Below the pieces are notes generated by a model, which searched no databases, had not been told where the DNA came from, and was given only the letters and a program-made list of their open reading frames with translations. DNA of 64,000 bases from Paenibacillus lycopersici (GTDB lineage: Bacteria; Bacillota; Bacilli; Paenibacillales; Paenibacillaceae), in contig NZ_CP048209.1 of NCBI RefSeq assembly GCF_010119935.1, positions 3,227,001-3,291,000 of the forward strand, read 5' to 3'. Below are positions 1-8,253 of this stretch, in pieces; position 1 is the first letter of the stretch; every line of letters starts with the position of its first letter. The position numbers were made by a program, and so were the translations under genes.

Positions 1-2
1 GC

Positions 3-911
3 GCGGTTACCGGCGCTGTCGGCGCATTGGCCGCTCTGATCGGCGTTCTGGGCAATTATATGACGAACAATCGGTATCTCGATCTGGTGTTCCGGTATCT
101 TGACCTGCCGGACAACATGCGGAAGACCGGCGGCGACCGGCAGATCCCGCAAGGCGAGCTGGCATTCGAGTTCCGCGACGTGTCGTTCAAGTACCCCGGC
201 GCGGACCGTTACGCGATCGAACGGTTGAATATGAAGCTACATGTCGGCCAACGGCTGGCCATCGTGGGAATGAACGGCAGCGGCAAGACAACCCTGATTA
301 AGCTCCTGTGCCGGCTTTACGAGCCTACGGAAGGCATGATTACCTTAAACGGCGTCGACATCAGGGAGTATGACCACGCATCGTACATGAGGATTTTCAG
401 CGTCGTGTTTCAGGATTTCATGCTGTATTCGTTCTCGCTTGGACAAAACGTGGCCGCGTCCGAATCCTATGACGCGAAATTGGCGGAGGAATGTCTGGCG
501 ACGGCAGGGTTCGGCGAGAAGCTGAAGGAGATGCAGAACGGACTTCAATCCTATTTGCACAAGGATTTCTCCGACGACGGCGTCGAGATATCGGGAGGCG
601 AGGCGCAGAAGGTGGCGCTGGCAAGGGCGCTGTATAAGAACGCGCCGTTCGTGGTGCTCGACGAGCCGACGGCGGCGCTGGATCCTATCGCGGAGTTCGA
701 GATCTACTCGCGATTCCATGAGATCATCGGCGGCAAGACGGCGATCTTCGTCTCCCACCGGCTCTCGTCCTGCCGGTTCTGCCACGACATCGCGGTGTTT
801 CACGAGGGCCGGCTCATACAGCGGGGCTCTCACGATGAGCTTGTAGGCGATAGAGGCGGGAAGTACGCCGAGTTGTGGAATGCCCAGGCGCAGTATTACG
901 TAAGCGCGTAA
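3..911 (+). CDS. ABC exporter, ATP-binding part (5' end outside window)
   Basis: ATP-hydrolysing domain of an ABC exporter. The frame is open to the left window edge, so the real start and most of the membrane domain lie upstream; the first visible residues (Gly/Ala/Leu-rich, ending IGVLGNY) look like the end of the last membrane helix. Seen in order: Walker A GMNGSGKTT (about base 270), Q-loop VVFQD, ABC signature ISGGEAQK (about base 590), Walker B VVLDEPTAALD, and H-loop VSHR. This order and the membrane segment fused ahead of the ATPase are typical of the one-chain exporter half-transporters (lipid, drug or peptide export), which work as dimers in the cytoplasmic membrane. The substrate cannot be told from this part. 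A strong hairpin follows the stop. Confidence 0.9.
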   Translation, partial: AVTGAVGALAALIGVLGNYMTNNRYLDLVFRYLDLPDNMRKTGGDRQIPQGELAFEFRDVSFKYPGADRYAIERLNMKLHVGQRLAIVGMNGSGKTTLIKLLCRLYEPTEGMITLNGVDIREYDHASYMRIFSVVFQDFMLYSFSLGQNVAASESYDAKLAEECLATAGFGEKLKEMQNGLQSYLHKDFSDDGVEISGGEAQKVALARALYKNAPFVVLDEPTAALDPIAEFEIYSRFHEIIGGKTAIFVSHRLSSCRFCHDIAVFHEGRLIQRGSHDELVGDRGGKYAELWNAQAQYYVSA

Positions 912-948
912 GCGGTGAAGCGCATGCTCGCGCGCAGCTCAGACAAGT

Positions 949-990
949 CCCGATCGCGGCGGAGTCTTCAGGCTCCGCCGCGTGATCGGG
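949..990. terminator. Hairpin between convergent genes, probable terminator
   Basis: CCCGATCGCGGCGGAG (949-964) pairs with CTCCGCCGCGTGATCGGG (973-990) across an 8-base loop with a small bulge. It sits between the stop of the ABC gene and the stop of the oxidoreductase on the other strand, where a bidirectional terminator is expected, but there is no clean T-run on either side. Confidence 0.5.
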
Positions 991-1038
991 TAGCGCGTGC
1001 ACGGTTGGCAGGATTCGCGCGTTGGCTTGCTTCGCGGT

Positions 1039-2022
1039 CTATGCCTCGAACGGATAGACGAGCCCCCACTGGGCGCGCATGCGGTCCAGCGTCTCGGCGA
1101 TCGCGATCGATTCGTCGAGCGGGATCAGCGCGTTTTCTTGTCTGCCTGCGCGCAGGTCTTCATGCACGGCCGCGAATTCATAGCCGAAGCCTTCTCCGGT
1201 CGGTTCATCCTTGAATTCCTCCTCGAGCTGGTTCCCTACGAACAATCTCGCTTCTCTAGGGGACCAGAAACGAGGAACTTCAATATGTCCCTTGGTTCCG
1301 ATGATGCGGACCTCCTGCGGCGTCGAACCCGAGATGGAGGAGTAGAGCGAAGCCATTTGCCCGTTCTCGTATTCAAGCAAACAGGCCATTCGCGCATCCA
1401 CGCCGGTAGATGTAGAGCGTGAACGGCTGAGCACCTCGACGGGCTTGCCGCCGAAAATCATCGAAGCGTAGGAGACCGCATAGACGCCGACATCAAGCAG
1501 GCTTCCGCCGGCCGTATGGGGGTTGAACAGGCGCGATTCCGGGTTCTCGGAAGCACCGAATCCGAAATCCGCCGTCAAGTAATGCACATCTCCGATGGCG
1601 CCGTCCGACACCCACTGCATGACTCTGCGCGTTACCGGGAAGAACCGGGTCCACATCGCTTCCATGAGAAACGTTCCGGTCTCTCTCGCTTTCTCGACCA
1701 TCGTCCGAACTTGCGCGGCATTCGGCGCTATCGGCTTCTCGCAGAGTACCGGCTTGCCTAAAGACAACGCCAAGCAAGCGTGTTCCATGTGAAGGTGGTG
1801 AGGCGTGGCGACATAGACCGCGTCCACTTCCGGATCCCGCAGCATCGTTTCGACGTCGGTGTAAGCCTTCGCCCCGTATGGCTGCGCCAGCTGCTCCGCA
1901 TTGGCGCCGGTACGGGAATAGACGGCGGCTAATCTAGCATCGCCCAATTGTTTAAAGTCGTTCATGACGCGCTTCGTAATTCCCCCTGCGCCGATAAAAC
2001 CCCATCCGATCACAGATTTCAT
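1039..2022 (-). CDS. Gfo/Idh/MocA family oxidoreductase
   Basis: NAD(P)-dependent sugar or polyol dehydrogenase of the Gfo/Idh/MocA family, 327 residues, cytoplasmic. The N-terminus is a Rossmann nucleotide-binding turn (GFIGAGGITKRV), followed by the family motif CEKPIAPN near residue 95, whose lysine is the catalytic one in characterised members; the C-terminal part is the usual alpha/beta domain. The frame runs 17 codons further upstream, but I chose the ATG at 2022 because a GGAGT ribosome site precedes it and the protein then begins right at the first beta strand. It stands alone, convergent with the ABC gene. The substrate is not predictable. A second member of the family lies at 29010, beside a sulfatase. 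Confidence 0.9.
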   Translation of the reverse strand: MKSVIGWGFIGAGGITKRVMNDFKQLGDARLAAVYSRTGANAEQLAQPYGAKAYTDVETMLRDPEVDAVYVATPHHLHMEHACLALSLGKPVLCEKPIAPNAAQVRTMVEKARETGTFLMEAMWTRFFPVTRRVMQWVSDGAIGDVHYLTADFGFGASENPESRLFNPHTAGGSLLDVGVYAVSYASMIFGGKPVEVLSRSRSTSTGVDARMACLLEYENGQMASLYSSISGSTPQEVRIIGTKGHIEVPRFWSPREARLFVGNQLEEEFKDEPTGEGFGYEFAAVHEDLRAGRQENALIPLDESIAIAETLDRMRAQWGLVYPFEA

Positions 2023-2177
2023 GTGTTCACTCCGTTCATGCATGATCTGCCGGACGCGAAGGCTCGGCATCAAGTATAATTTACCATGCCTCTATCAAAG
2101 TGGCTATCCTAAACTGGACGATGCATGAATCCGGGAGATAGAGTCAACCATTTCAATGTTAGGAGGCATGCCTGCCT

Positions 2178-2960
2178 GTGAAGACCACAGTACAGGCGAT
2201 TGCTATGCGCGTACTTTATGAAGCGGCGGCCGCAGAAGGCCGCGACGGGTTTGTCGTGGGAGACGTGAACGAGCTTTACGGCGAGAAAGGGAATTATCGG
2301 GTGCTGCAGTTCTCGGATGCGGCGGTGCAGGGGGCGCTCGATCTGGACGATCCGCAGCGGATGGTGTTCGAATATACGCGTGCGATCGTCCATCTGCTGG
2401 CGCATAATCATCCGCAGCTGGAGCGCGTTTTCCAGATTGGCCATGGAATCGGGACGATCGCCCGGCATTGCCGGGGTGCCCGGTTCAAGACGGCGGAGCT
2501 GGACTCGCGGATCGTTCAGGCGAGCGAACGCTTTTTCGGCTCCGCAGGGGAGGCTATTGCGATCGGCGACGGCCGTCGTATTCTGGAGAGCGAGGAAGCG
2601 GGCGTATACGACGCCATCGTCGTGGACGCCTTCACCGACAGCGGCGTGCCCCGGCATCTGACGACGGACCGTTTCTTCGCGACGGCTGCGGACAAGCTGG
2701 ACGACGGAGGGATGATCATTCTGAACGTGACGGGCAGGGGACCCGGCGATCGTTCGATGGGCGCCCTTCACGCGACGATGCGCGAGACGTTCGCCCGCGT
2801 GTCGGCCTTCATGCTGCCCTCGGACCGGGCGAACGAGGCGCGGAACATCCTGCTGGTCGGGCAGAATCGCCGAATCGAGTACCGGGCACGGGACATGGCC
2901 GGATTCATACCGTTCGAGCCCGTTGCGGGCCATGTGATTACGGAGGATGGGCGACAGTAA
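2178..2960 (+). CDS. Spermidine-synthase-like methyltransferase-fold protein
   Basis: A 260-residue protein of the polyamine aminopropyltransferase fold (class I methyltransferase-like). Seen: the nucleotide-binding region VFQIGHGIGTIARHC, an acidic residue at the next strand end (TAELDSRIV, as in E-D binding of the adenosyl ribose), and VYDAIVVDAFTDSGVP, which matches the catalytic-loop region DVIIxDxxD of spermidine synthases, followed by HLTTDRFF. The start is the GTG at 2178, 11 bases after AGGAGG at 2161; a nearer ATG at 2168 is out of frame. Many such proteins lack one of the catalytic acidic residues and have no proven polyamine activity, so the name should be read as a fold assignment. 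Stand-alone gene. Confidence 0.75.
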   Translation: MKTTVQAIAMRVLYEAAAAEGRDGFVVGDVNELYGEKGNYRVLQFSDAAVQGALDLDDPQRMVFEYTRAIVHLLAHNHPQLERVFQIGHGIGTIARHCRGARFKTAELDSRIVQASERFFGSAGEAIAIGDGRRILESEEAGVYDAIVVDAFTDSGVPRHLTTDRFFATAADKLDDGGMIILNVTGRGPGDRSMGALHATMRETFARVSAFMLPSDRANEARNILLVGQNRRIEYRARDMAGFIPFEPVAGHVITEDGRQ

Positions 2961-3079
2961 CGACCGAATAATCGAGTTAAATGGATGAATGGAAAATTTG
3001 TAAATATCTGTGATTAGAGTAATCGGTTTTTGGGACAATAAAATCAACATTCATTCTAACACGGTCGAGGCGAATACAT

Positions 3080-3580
3080 GTGCATCTTGGTTTGGCAATC
3101 CTCAGCGTAATGACAGCCTTCAAATGGGCGGACTGGAAGCATTGGAAGAAGTATCACCCGACGATGCTATTCATGGCCGTGGGAGCATTCCTGTATGAAT
3201 ATTTGACGAAGGATCAAACGATGTGGAAGTTTCACCCCGACTTCCTGTACAACCATACGGTAACGGTCGTTGTCTACGCGATCGCTACGATGCCGCTAAA
3301 CATCTTTCTCTTTCTCTCCAGGCTCCCGGAGCGGGGGTTCTGGAAGAAATCCCTTCATGTTGCGATATGGACGGCCATATATTCCTTGACGGAATGGGCG
3401 ATGGTGCATACGGGCCGAATTTCGTATCAGAACAATTGGAGCCTGCTCTATTCGATCTTGTTCGATTTGATGATGTTTCCGATGATGATCCTGCATCACC
3501 GTCGACCTGTCACCGCGTATCTCTTTTCGATTGTAATTGTGTGCTGCTTGCTGCATGCGTTCGAGGTGGAATTGGAATAA
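3080..3580 (+). CDS. CBO0543-like integral membrane protein
   Basis: A 166-residue membrane protein of the CBO0543 type common in Bacillus and Paenibacillus; its function is unknown. Seen: an amphipathic, Trp/Lys-rich start (KWADWKHWKKYHP), then about five hydrophobic helices, including TVTVVVYAIATMPLNIFLFL and a C-terminal one ending in HAFEVELE. The HPTMLFM and EWAMVHTGRISYQNNWSLLYS stretches resemble conserved segments of this family. The start is the GTG at 3080 after GAGG at 3066; an overlapping ATG at 3078 is in another frame. A stem with T-run closes the gene, so it is transcribed alone. Confidence 0.7.
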   Translation: MHLGLAILSVMTAFKWADWKHWKKYHPTMLFMAVGAFLYEYLTKDQTMWKFHPDFLYNHTVTVVVYAIATMPLNIFLFLSRLPERGFWKKSLHVAIWTAIYSLTEWAMVHTGRISYQNNWSLLYSILFDLMMFPMMILHHRRPVTAYLFSIVIVCCLLHAFEVELE

Positions 3581-3585
3581 AGTCG

Positions 3586-3619
3586 CAGCCGGTCGTTTTT
3601 TGACGATCGGCTGTTTTTC
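3586..3619 (+). terminator. Rho-independent terminator after the CBO0543-like gene
   Basis: CAGCCGGTCG (3586-3595) pairs with CGATCGGCTG (3604-3613) with one G-T mismatch, followed by TTTTTC. It lies six bases after the stop codon. Confidence 0.75.
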
Positions 3620-3686
3620 AATTTCGGGCGGTTTACGCGGAATGACGCACTCGAAAACATGAAGAAGGGACATCTAAAGCTTTCAC

Positions 3687-3716
3687 TTTATGGGTGGTAT
3701 TATTTTGAAATATAAT
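3687..3716 (+). promoter_or_regulatory. Probable sigma-A promoter of thyX
   Basis: A perfect -10 box TATAAT at 3711-3716 stands 62 bases before the thyX ATG. The best -35 at 18-base spacing is TTTATG (3687-3692), which matches only half of TTGACA, so the -10 carries the call. Confidence 0.45.
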
Positions 3717-3778
3717 ATACGTATTGCCAATTGTCCCAAGAAGCGAACCGATTGAAACTGCACGAAAGGAGAGGAATT

Positions 3779-4501
3779 ATGTCAATTGTTCATGTACTCG
3801 ACAAGGGTTATGTACGGCTTGTTGATCATATGGGATCAGATTTAACCGTTGTGAATGCCGCTCGTGTTTCATATGCAAAGGAATCACGAAAACTAAGTGA
3901 TCGCGATCTAAAGCTAATTAAGTTCCTGGCACGAGAAGGACATACTTCGCCTTTCAGGCATGCTATAGCGCAGTTTGAAGTTTACGCTCCGCTAATGGTC
4001 GCTAGACAATGGTGGAAATACGTTATTGGTTCAGCTCATTATGAAGGAACGGGTGACAGTTTGGATGCCTGGAACGAATCTAGTCGTCGATACATAACCG
4101 AAGAGCCCGCTTTTTATACTCCGAAGGCAGATGAATGGAGAGCAAGGCCTGTAAACTCCAAACAAGGCAGCGGCGACATAATTGCTTGGGAACTGGGCCA
4201 GAAATATACGCAGGAGCTATTATCCTACGTCGAATTAGGAATAAAGAAGTATGATCAAGCTTTAGAAGAAGGCATATGCGCTGAGCAAGCACGATTGTTC
4301 CTGCCTTCATACGGAATGTATGTTCGCTGGTATTGGACTGCATCCCTTCAATCCGTTGCTCACTTCTTGGTGCAACGATTAGAGCATGACGCGCAGCAAG
4401 AAATCCAGGACTATGCAAAGGCTGTCCTAGAGCTAATACAAACCATTTACCCTATTTCCTTAGAAGAATTGGCTCCTGAACGTATCAATAGTAATCGATA
4501 A
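3779..4501 (+). CDS. thyX: FAD-dependent thymidylate synthase ThyX
   Basis: Flavin-dependent thymidylate synthase: makes dTMP from dUMP with methylene-tetrahydrofolate and FADH2, without sequence relation to ThyA. 240 residues, the usual length. The signature region is spread over residues 76-105: ARQWWKY, then AWNESSRRY. The family motif is usually written RHR-xx-S-x-NExS-xRY; here the first triplet reads RQW (76-78), and about 20 residues separate it from NESSRRY. The active-site Arg and the Ser/Glu/Arg set remain. Upstream residues THSPFRHAIAQFEV (near 56-68) are also typical. The start at 3779 follows AAAGGAGAGG; the frame runs 16 codons further up without a ribosome site. The gene is clearly richer in A/T and in AAA/GAA/TTA codons than both neighbours, which suggests transfer from another source. 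Confidence 0.88.
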   Translation: MSIVHVLDKGYVRLVDHMGSDLTVVNAARVSYAKESRKLSDRDLKLIKFLAREGHTSPFRHAIAQFEVYAPLMVARQWWKYVIGSAHYEGTGDSLDAWNESSRRYITEEPAFYTPKADEWRARPVNSKQGSGDIIAWELGQKYTQELLSYVELGIKKYDQALEEGICAEQARLFLPSYGMYVRWYWTASLQSVAHFLVQRLEHDAQQEIQDYAKAVLELIQTIYPISLEELAPERINSNR

Positions 4502-4522
4502 GACGACGAGGGGGAAACCGAA

Positions 4523-4990
4523 GTGAAAACGATCAAAAGCATGATGGAGCATCTGTATTGGGCGGACGGACGCATCCTGGACGCGCTCGAAGAGAGCGGG
4601 ACGAAGAACAAGGACCTACTGAAGCTGGTTCGGCATGTCGCTATCGCGGAACGAGTCTGGCTGTCCCGGCTGCAGGGCAAGAGCAGCGCGCAATATTCGT
4701 TGTGGGGGGATGCGGAGGACCTGACGGCGATCCGGAACATGTTCGAAGAGAACGCCGAGCACTATCGCGCCTATATCGAAGGGCTCAAGGAATTCGAGTT
4801 GGACGAGTTAATCGACTATGCGAACCAGAGCGGGGTTCCATTCCAAACATCCGCCCGGGACATCCTGTCGCAGGTCCTCTTACATGGGCAATATCATCGG
4901 GGACAGATCAATCGGGCGCTTCGGATCGAATCGGCCGAGCCGGTTCAAGTGGATTACATTACGTTCGCGAGGCTCAATATGACTGACTAA
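4523..4990 (+). CDS. DinB-family four-helix protein
   Basis: A 155-residue DinB/YfiT-like four-helix-bundle protein, probably a metal-dependent thiol transferase or hydrolase of the bacillithiol-linked group; the cellular substrate is unknown. The metal-binding histidines typical of the family are seen at LVRHVAIAER (near residue 38) and HGQYHRGQI (near 125-131). It begins MMEHLYWADGRIL, the common first helix with the motif W-A-N/D. The GTG start at 4523 follows GAGGGGGAAA. It lies 21 bases after thyX on the same strand, but its base composition is like the rest of the window. Confidence 0.85.
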   Translation: MKTIKSMMEHLYWADGRILDALEESGTKNKDLLKLVRHVAIAERVWLSRLQGKSSAQYSLWGDAEDLTAIRNMFEENAEHYRAYIEGLKEFELDELIDYANQSGVPFQTSARDILSQVLLHGQYHRGQINRALRIESAEPVQVDYITFARLNMTD

Positions 4991-5022
4991 TCACACACTG
5001 CTACCAGATGAGGTGAACACCT

Positions 5023-5835
5023 ATGCTGTATGAGTTAGAAACTAAGGATTACGCCCTCTTGGAACCGTTGCTTACAAGTGGATTTCAATTTCCGGAAGTA
5101 ATTGCGGTGGCGGATCTTATCAATAGCGGGTGGATCGTTACAGATGATCCAGCGCATCCCGTTTCAGCGCTGCTTTGGGCAGAAGGACTTGGCGGCTTCT
5201 TTCTTCTCGGCGACGAAACCAATGTGTCATTTCTTCATGGGCTGGATCGCTTCGTTCATCGGCATCTGGATAACGGTTTGTTCGAAGTAGCCGGCATGCA
5301 TGAAGGTTGGAATGCAGTCATCGAACGGCGATATGCCCGGAAGCGCATGATGAAGTCGACGCAGCTGATCTATAAATGGTACGAGCAGAGCCGGCAAGAG
5401 GGTATTCATGCTCAGGCTGACGGCCCTGCTGATTCTGTTCAAGTGGTGCGCTTGACCGCGGCGTTGCTTGGTTCCGTTCGGATGAAGGATCTTGAATTTG
5501 TAGAGTCGGAGCTTCTCGGTTTCTGGGGAAGTCTTCATCAGTTCATGGCGCATGGCGTTGCCTACTGCGCGATGCAGGAAGAGCGGATAGTCAGCATTTG
5601 CTACTCCGGATTTGCAGCCGGGAATACGCATACGCTGGGCGTGAAAACATTGGAGCCCTTCCGGAAGCAAGGGCTGTCTTACTCAACTGCGAAAGCATGC
5701 ATAGAGGAACTGCGTAGCAGGCAGCTGTCGCCCTATTGGGACTGTTCGCCTTGCAACGAAGCTTCCTGGAGATTGGCTGAGAAGCTGGGTTTTCGCAGAA
5801 CGGGGGAGTACAACCTATATTCCATTGCGAAATAG
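5023..5835 (+). CDS. GNAT-family acetyltransferase (long two-domain form)
   Basis: A 270-residue N-acetyltransferase of the long GNAT group found in Firmicutes (the GNAT_acetyltran type). The acetyl-CoA-binding fold is in the C-terminal half: TLGVKTLEPFRKQGLSYSTAKACIEEL (near 205-232) holds the Q-x-x-G-like pyrophosphate loop, and SPYWDCSPCNEASWRLAEKLGF (near 237-258) is the characteristic W-D-C...N..S...A..LGF signature of the group. The N-terminal 140 residues form the accessory domain. ATG at 5023 with AGGTG upstream. The substrate is unknown. It is 32 bases after the DinB gene and may share its transcript. Confidence 0.85.
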   Translation: MLYELETKDYALLEPLLTSGFQFPEVIAVADLINSGWIVTDDPAHPVSALLWAEGLGGFFLLGDETNVSFLHGLDRFVHRHLDNGLFEVAGMHEGWNAVIERRYARKRMMKSTQLIYKWYEQSRQEGIHAQADGPADSVQVVRLTAALLGSVRMKDLEFVESELLGFWGSLHQFMAHGVAYCAMQEERIVSICYSGFAAGNTHTLGVKTLEPFRKQGLSYSTAKACIEELRSRQLSPYWDCSPCNEASWRLAEKLGFRRTGEYNLYSIAK

Positions 5836-6043
5836 AAGAAGGCAGTACAGATTGGCAGCATACGGGTTCCGGGTTTCGGCGCATGGAGCGATATAAGCGA
5901 ACAATTCGGCGGCCAAGGTTGATGAATGCTTCATGCCTTGTTGCGTTAGGTTGATCCCTACTAGCTCGCGGGACACATATTTACCGGAATGAGGGAAATC
6001 ATATGTAGGATTTTTATCGCGCGATCGCCGGCAATCGTCCGGT

Positions 6044-6070
6044 TGTCACAAAATGGCGCATGATCTCGTT
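6044..6070 (+). promoter_or_regulatory. ECF41-type promoter of the sigma factor gene (autoregulation)
   Basis: TGTCACA at 6044-6050, then 16 bases, then CGTT at 6067-6070. This fits the promoter known for ECF41 sigma factors (TGTCACA, about 16 bases, CGTC) except for the last base, and it precedes the ECF41 gene itself by 65 bases. The identical arrangement precedes the neighbouring dehydrogenase-type gene at 7226. Confidence 0.75.
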
Positions 6071-6134
6071 TCATTAGAGCGGTTTCCTGTAAGGAAGCAC
6101 GAAAGGGCATAAGGCCGAGGATGGAAGTGGGAAA

Positions 6135-6998
6135 ATGCAAGAGCTGTACGAGCAATATAAAGGTCTGCTGTTCAAGCTTGCCTACCAGCTGACCGGATCG
6201 GTTTCGGATGCAGAGGATGCGGTGCAGGACGTGTTCCTGAAGATTTATGACGTTCTGCCGGAGAAGCTTGCCGAACCTAAGGCTTATTTATGCAAAATGA
6301 TCACGAACCGCTGCCGGGATTTGCGGAAGGCGGCTCGGAATAAGAGAGAGCAATATTTCGGCGAATGGCTTCCGGAGCCTTATAGCAATCCGGAGGATTC
6401 GTTGGAATCGTCGGTCATTCGCGATGATCTCTTGTCGTACGGGACGCTGGTGCTGCTGGAACGGCTGTCGACGACGGAGCGCATGGTCTTCGTCCTCCGC
6501 GAAGCGTTCGGCTTCGAATACGCCGAACTCGCGAAGATCGTCGATAAAACGGAAACGAACTGCCGGAAGCTGTACAGCCGGGCCAAGTCGAAAATGGGAA
6601 TCGATTCCGAGGAAACGGTTCATGCCGATGAAGCCAGCGAAGCGTGGATTAGCGGGTTTCTCGCGGCGATCAAACAAGGTAACGTGAATCAAGTGTTGTC
6701 CATGCTCGACGAAGCTGTCGTGCTGGTCTCAGACGGAGGAGGCAAAGTGCGCGCCGCCGTGGAGCCGATCGTTACGAGAGCGCGCGTTGCGGAATTTCTG
6801 CTCGGTCCGGTGCGCCGTCTTGCTGCGGCGGATGGGGAACCGATTTTCGATATCGCCCCTGTGAACGGGCAGCCCGCCCTTATCCTTCGGTCGGAAGATG
6901 GCATTCATACGGTCGGGCTGTTCCACGTCGAAGGAAATTCGATTCGCAACCTCTATTTCGTCCGTAATCCCGATAAGCTGGGGCATGTCGGAAAGTGA
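6135..6998 (+). CDS. ECF41 (SigJ-like) RNA polymerase sigma factor with fused SnoaL-like domain
   Basis: Extracytoplasmic-function sigma factor of group ECF41, 287 residues. Region 2 is at 1-70 (AYQLTGSVSDAEDAVQDVFLKIY), the linker carries WLPEP at 78-82, region 4 (ERMVFVLREAFGFEYAELA...) ends near 155, and a C-terminal NTF2/SnoaL-like domain of about 110 residues ends with NPDKL at 278-282. Both WLPEP and NPDKL are hallmarks of ECF41, in which the fused domain replaces an anti-sigma factor and controls activity. Its own promoter at 6044 fits the ECF41 consensus, so it is probably autoregulated, and the gene at 7226 has the same promoter. A terminator right after the stop separates the two transcripts. 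The inducing signal is unknown for the group. Confidence 0.93.
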   Translation: MQELYEQYKGLLFKLAYQLTGSVSDAEDAVQDVFLKIYDVLPEKLAEPKAYLCKMITNRCRDLRKAARNKREQYFGEWLPEPYSNPEDSLESSVIRDDLLSYGTLVLLERLSTTERMVFVLREAFGFEYAELAKIVDKTETNCRKLYSRAKSKMGIDSEETVHADEASEAWISGFLAAIKQGNVNQVLSMLDEAVVLVSDGGGKVRAAVEPIVTRARVAEFLLGPVRRLAAADGEPIFDIAPVNGQPALILRSEDGIHTVGLFHVEGNSIRNLYFVRNPDKLGHVGK

Positions 6999-7032
6999 AG
7001 CGCCGCTCTTCCATAGATGCGGCGCTTTTCCG
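6998..7032 (+). terminator. Terminator after the ECF41 gene
   Basis: AAGCGCCGC (6998-7006) and GCGGCGCTT (7019-7027) form a perfect 9-bp stem overlapping the stop codon, followed by TTTTCCGCTTTTT. Confidence 0.85.
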
Positions 7033-7094
7033 CTTTTTGTCGCGGCCTGGAGCCTTGCTTGATGATTGTTCACAAGAACAGATTCGCCGTCCGG

Positions 7095-7121
7095 TGTCAC
7101 AGAACGATAGGCTCTGTCGTT
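7095..7121 (+). promoter_or_regulatory. ECF41-type promoter of the downstream oxidoreductase gene
   Basis: TGTCACA at 7095-7101, 16 bases, CGTT at 7118-7121: the same sequence elements and the same spacing as the site before the sigma factor gene. Located 105 bases ahead of the ATG at 7226. Confidence 0.75.
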
Positions 7122-7225
7122 CTATGAATGTCGGACAAGCAAGTCGGACAAGCGTGTCGGGCAAGACGACAGCTTCAAGAAACTTAATCGCCCAGCGGAT
7201 AGGGCTATAATCCAGGAGGAATCTT

Positions 7226-7975
7226 ATGAAAATTGCAGTGATCGGCGGCAGCGGGCTTATCGGCAGAGGACTCGTTCAGAACCTGAACAATCTCGGACAC
7301 GAAGCAGTGGCGGCTTCTCCGTCCCTAGGCGTCAACTCGGTAACGGGCGAAGGGCTGGCTGCGGCGCTGGCCGGCGCGCAGGTCGTCGTCGACGTTACCA
7401 ACTCGCCTTCGTTCGAAGAGCAAGCGGTGCTGACGTTCTTCGCAACATCGACCGGGAATCTGCTAGCCGAGGCGGCGAACGCGGGCGTGCAGCACTATGT
7501 CGCCCTGTCGATCGTCGGCACGGACCGTCCGCCCGGAAATGCGTATTTCAACGCCAAGGTCGCCCAAGAGAAGCTGATCCAGGCAGCCGGCATTCCTTAC
7601 ACGATCGTAAGAGCGACGCAGTTCTTCGAATTTGCCGGCGCCATCGCTTATACGGCGACGGAAGGTCAGACCGTCCGTTTGCCTTCCGCCGCCATGCAGC
7701 CTATCGCCGCCGCGGATGTGAGCGCAGCTTTGGCAGCTTATGCGTTGGACAAGCCCGTGAATGGCATTGTCGACCTAGCCGGACCGGAGAAGATCGGGAT
7801 GGACGAATTCGTCCGTTTATCCTTACGGGCGGCCGGGGATAAGCGCGAGGTCGTCACGGACAACGAGGCAGGCTATTTCGGCGGCCAAGTGGACGATAGC
7901 TCGCTCGTTCCTGCGGATGACGGCAAAGCGTGCATTGCAGCAACTCGCTTGGCGGATTGGCTCGCGCGCTCCTGA
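7226..7975 (+). CDS. SDR/NmrA-type NAD(P)-binding oxidoreductase, probable ECF41 target
   Basis: An atypical short-chain dehydrogenase of 249 residues that binds NAD(P)H. The Rossmann turn is at the very start (AVIGGSGLIGRGLV, glycine pattern GxxGxxG); VVVDVTNSPS and HYVALSIVGTDRP are the next strands; YFNAKVAQEKLI contains the lysine of the Y-x-x-x-K-like helix with Phe/Asn context; PYTIVRATQFFEF is typical of NmrA-like proteins. Genes next to ECF41 sigma factors usually code for a carboxymuconolactone decarboxylase, an oxidoreductase or an epimerase and are the sigma factor's main target; this gene fits that pattern and has the matching promoter. The strong AGGAGG at 7215 sets the ATG at 7226. 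The substrate is unknown. Confidence 0.88.
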   Translation: MKIAVIGGSGLIGRGLVQNLNNLGHEAVAASPSLGVNSVTGEGLAAALAGAQVVVDVTNSPSFEEQAVLTFFATSTGNLLAEAANAGVQHYVALSIVGTDRPPGNAYFNAKVAQEKLIQAAGIPYTIVRATQFFEFAGAIAYTATEGQTVRLPSAAMQPIAAADVSAALAAYALDKPVNGIVDLAGPEKIGMDEFVRLSLRAAGDKREVVTDNEAGYFGGQVDDSSLVPADDGKACIAATRLADWLARS

Positions 7976-8166
7976 TCGCATTGCCGGGAGGCATAGGGAA
8001 TATCATGGACAGGCAGCTGCCAATCTGTCTTGAAGCGATGTGAGCCAAACAGCTAGAGCTGTCTAAGCCGGGGATCGGGGATGCGGCCGCCAGAACTGAC
8101 CAAGGTCAGCCGTTCAGGTATTGCGAGCCATTCCGTGTCATCAAACATGGGTTTATCTACATGCCG

Positions 8167-8198
8167 AGGCTGCCGCATAGGCAGCCTGTTGTGTTTTC
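8167..8198. terminator. Terminator between the ECF41 locus and the ger operon
   Basis: AGGCTGCC (8167-8174), loop GCATA, GGCAGCCT (8180-8187), then GTTGTGTTTTC. Perfect 8-bp stem. The 190 bases between the oxidoreductase stop and this hairpin show no gene that I can support. Confidence 0.6.
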
Positions 8199-8253
8199 TC
8201 GTCCTCCGCTAAAGCGAATCGTAGACGCTTATTGTGACAGCCGGTATGAACCG

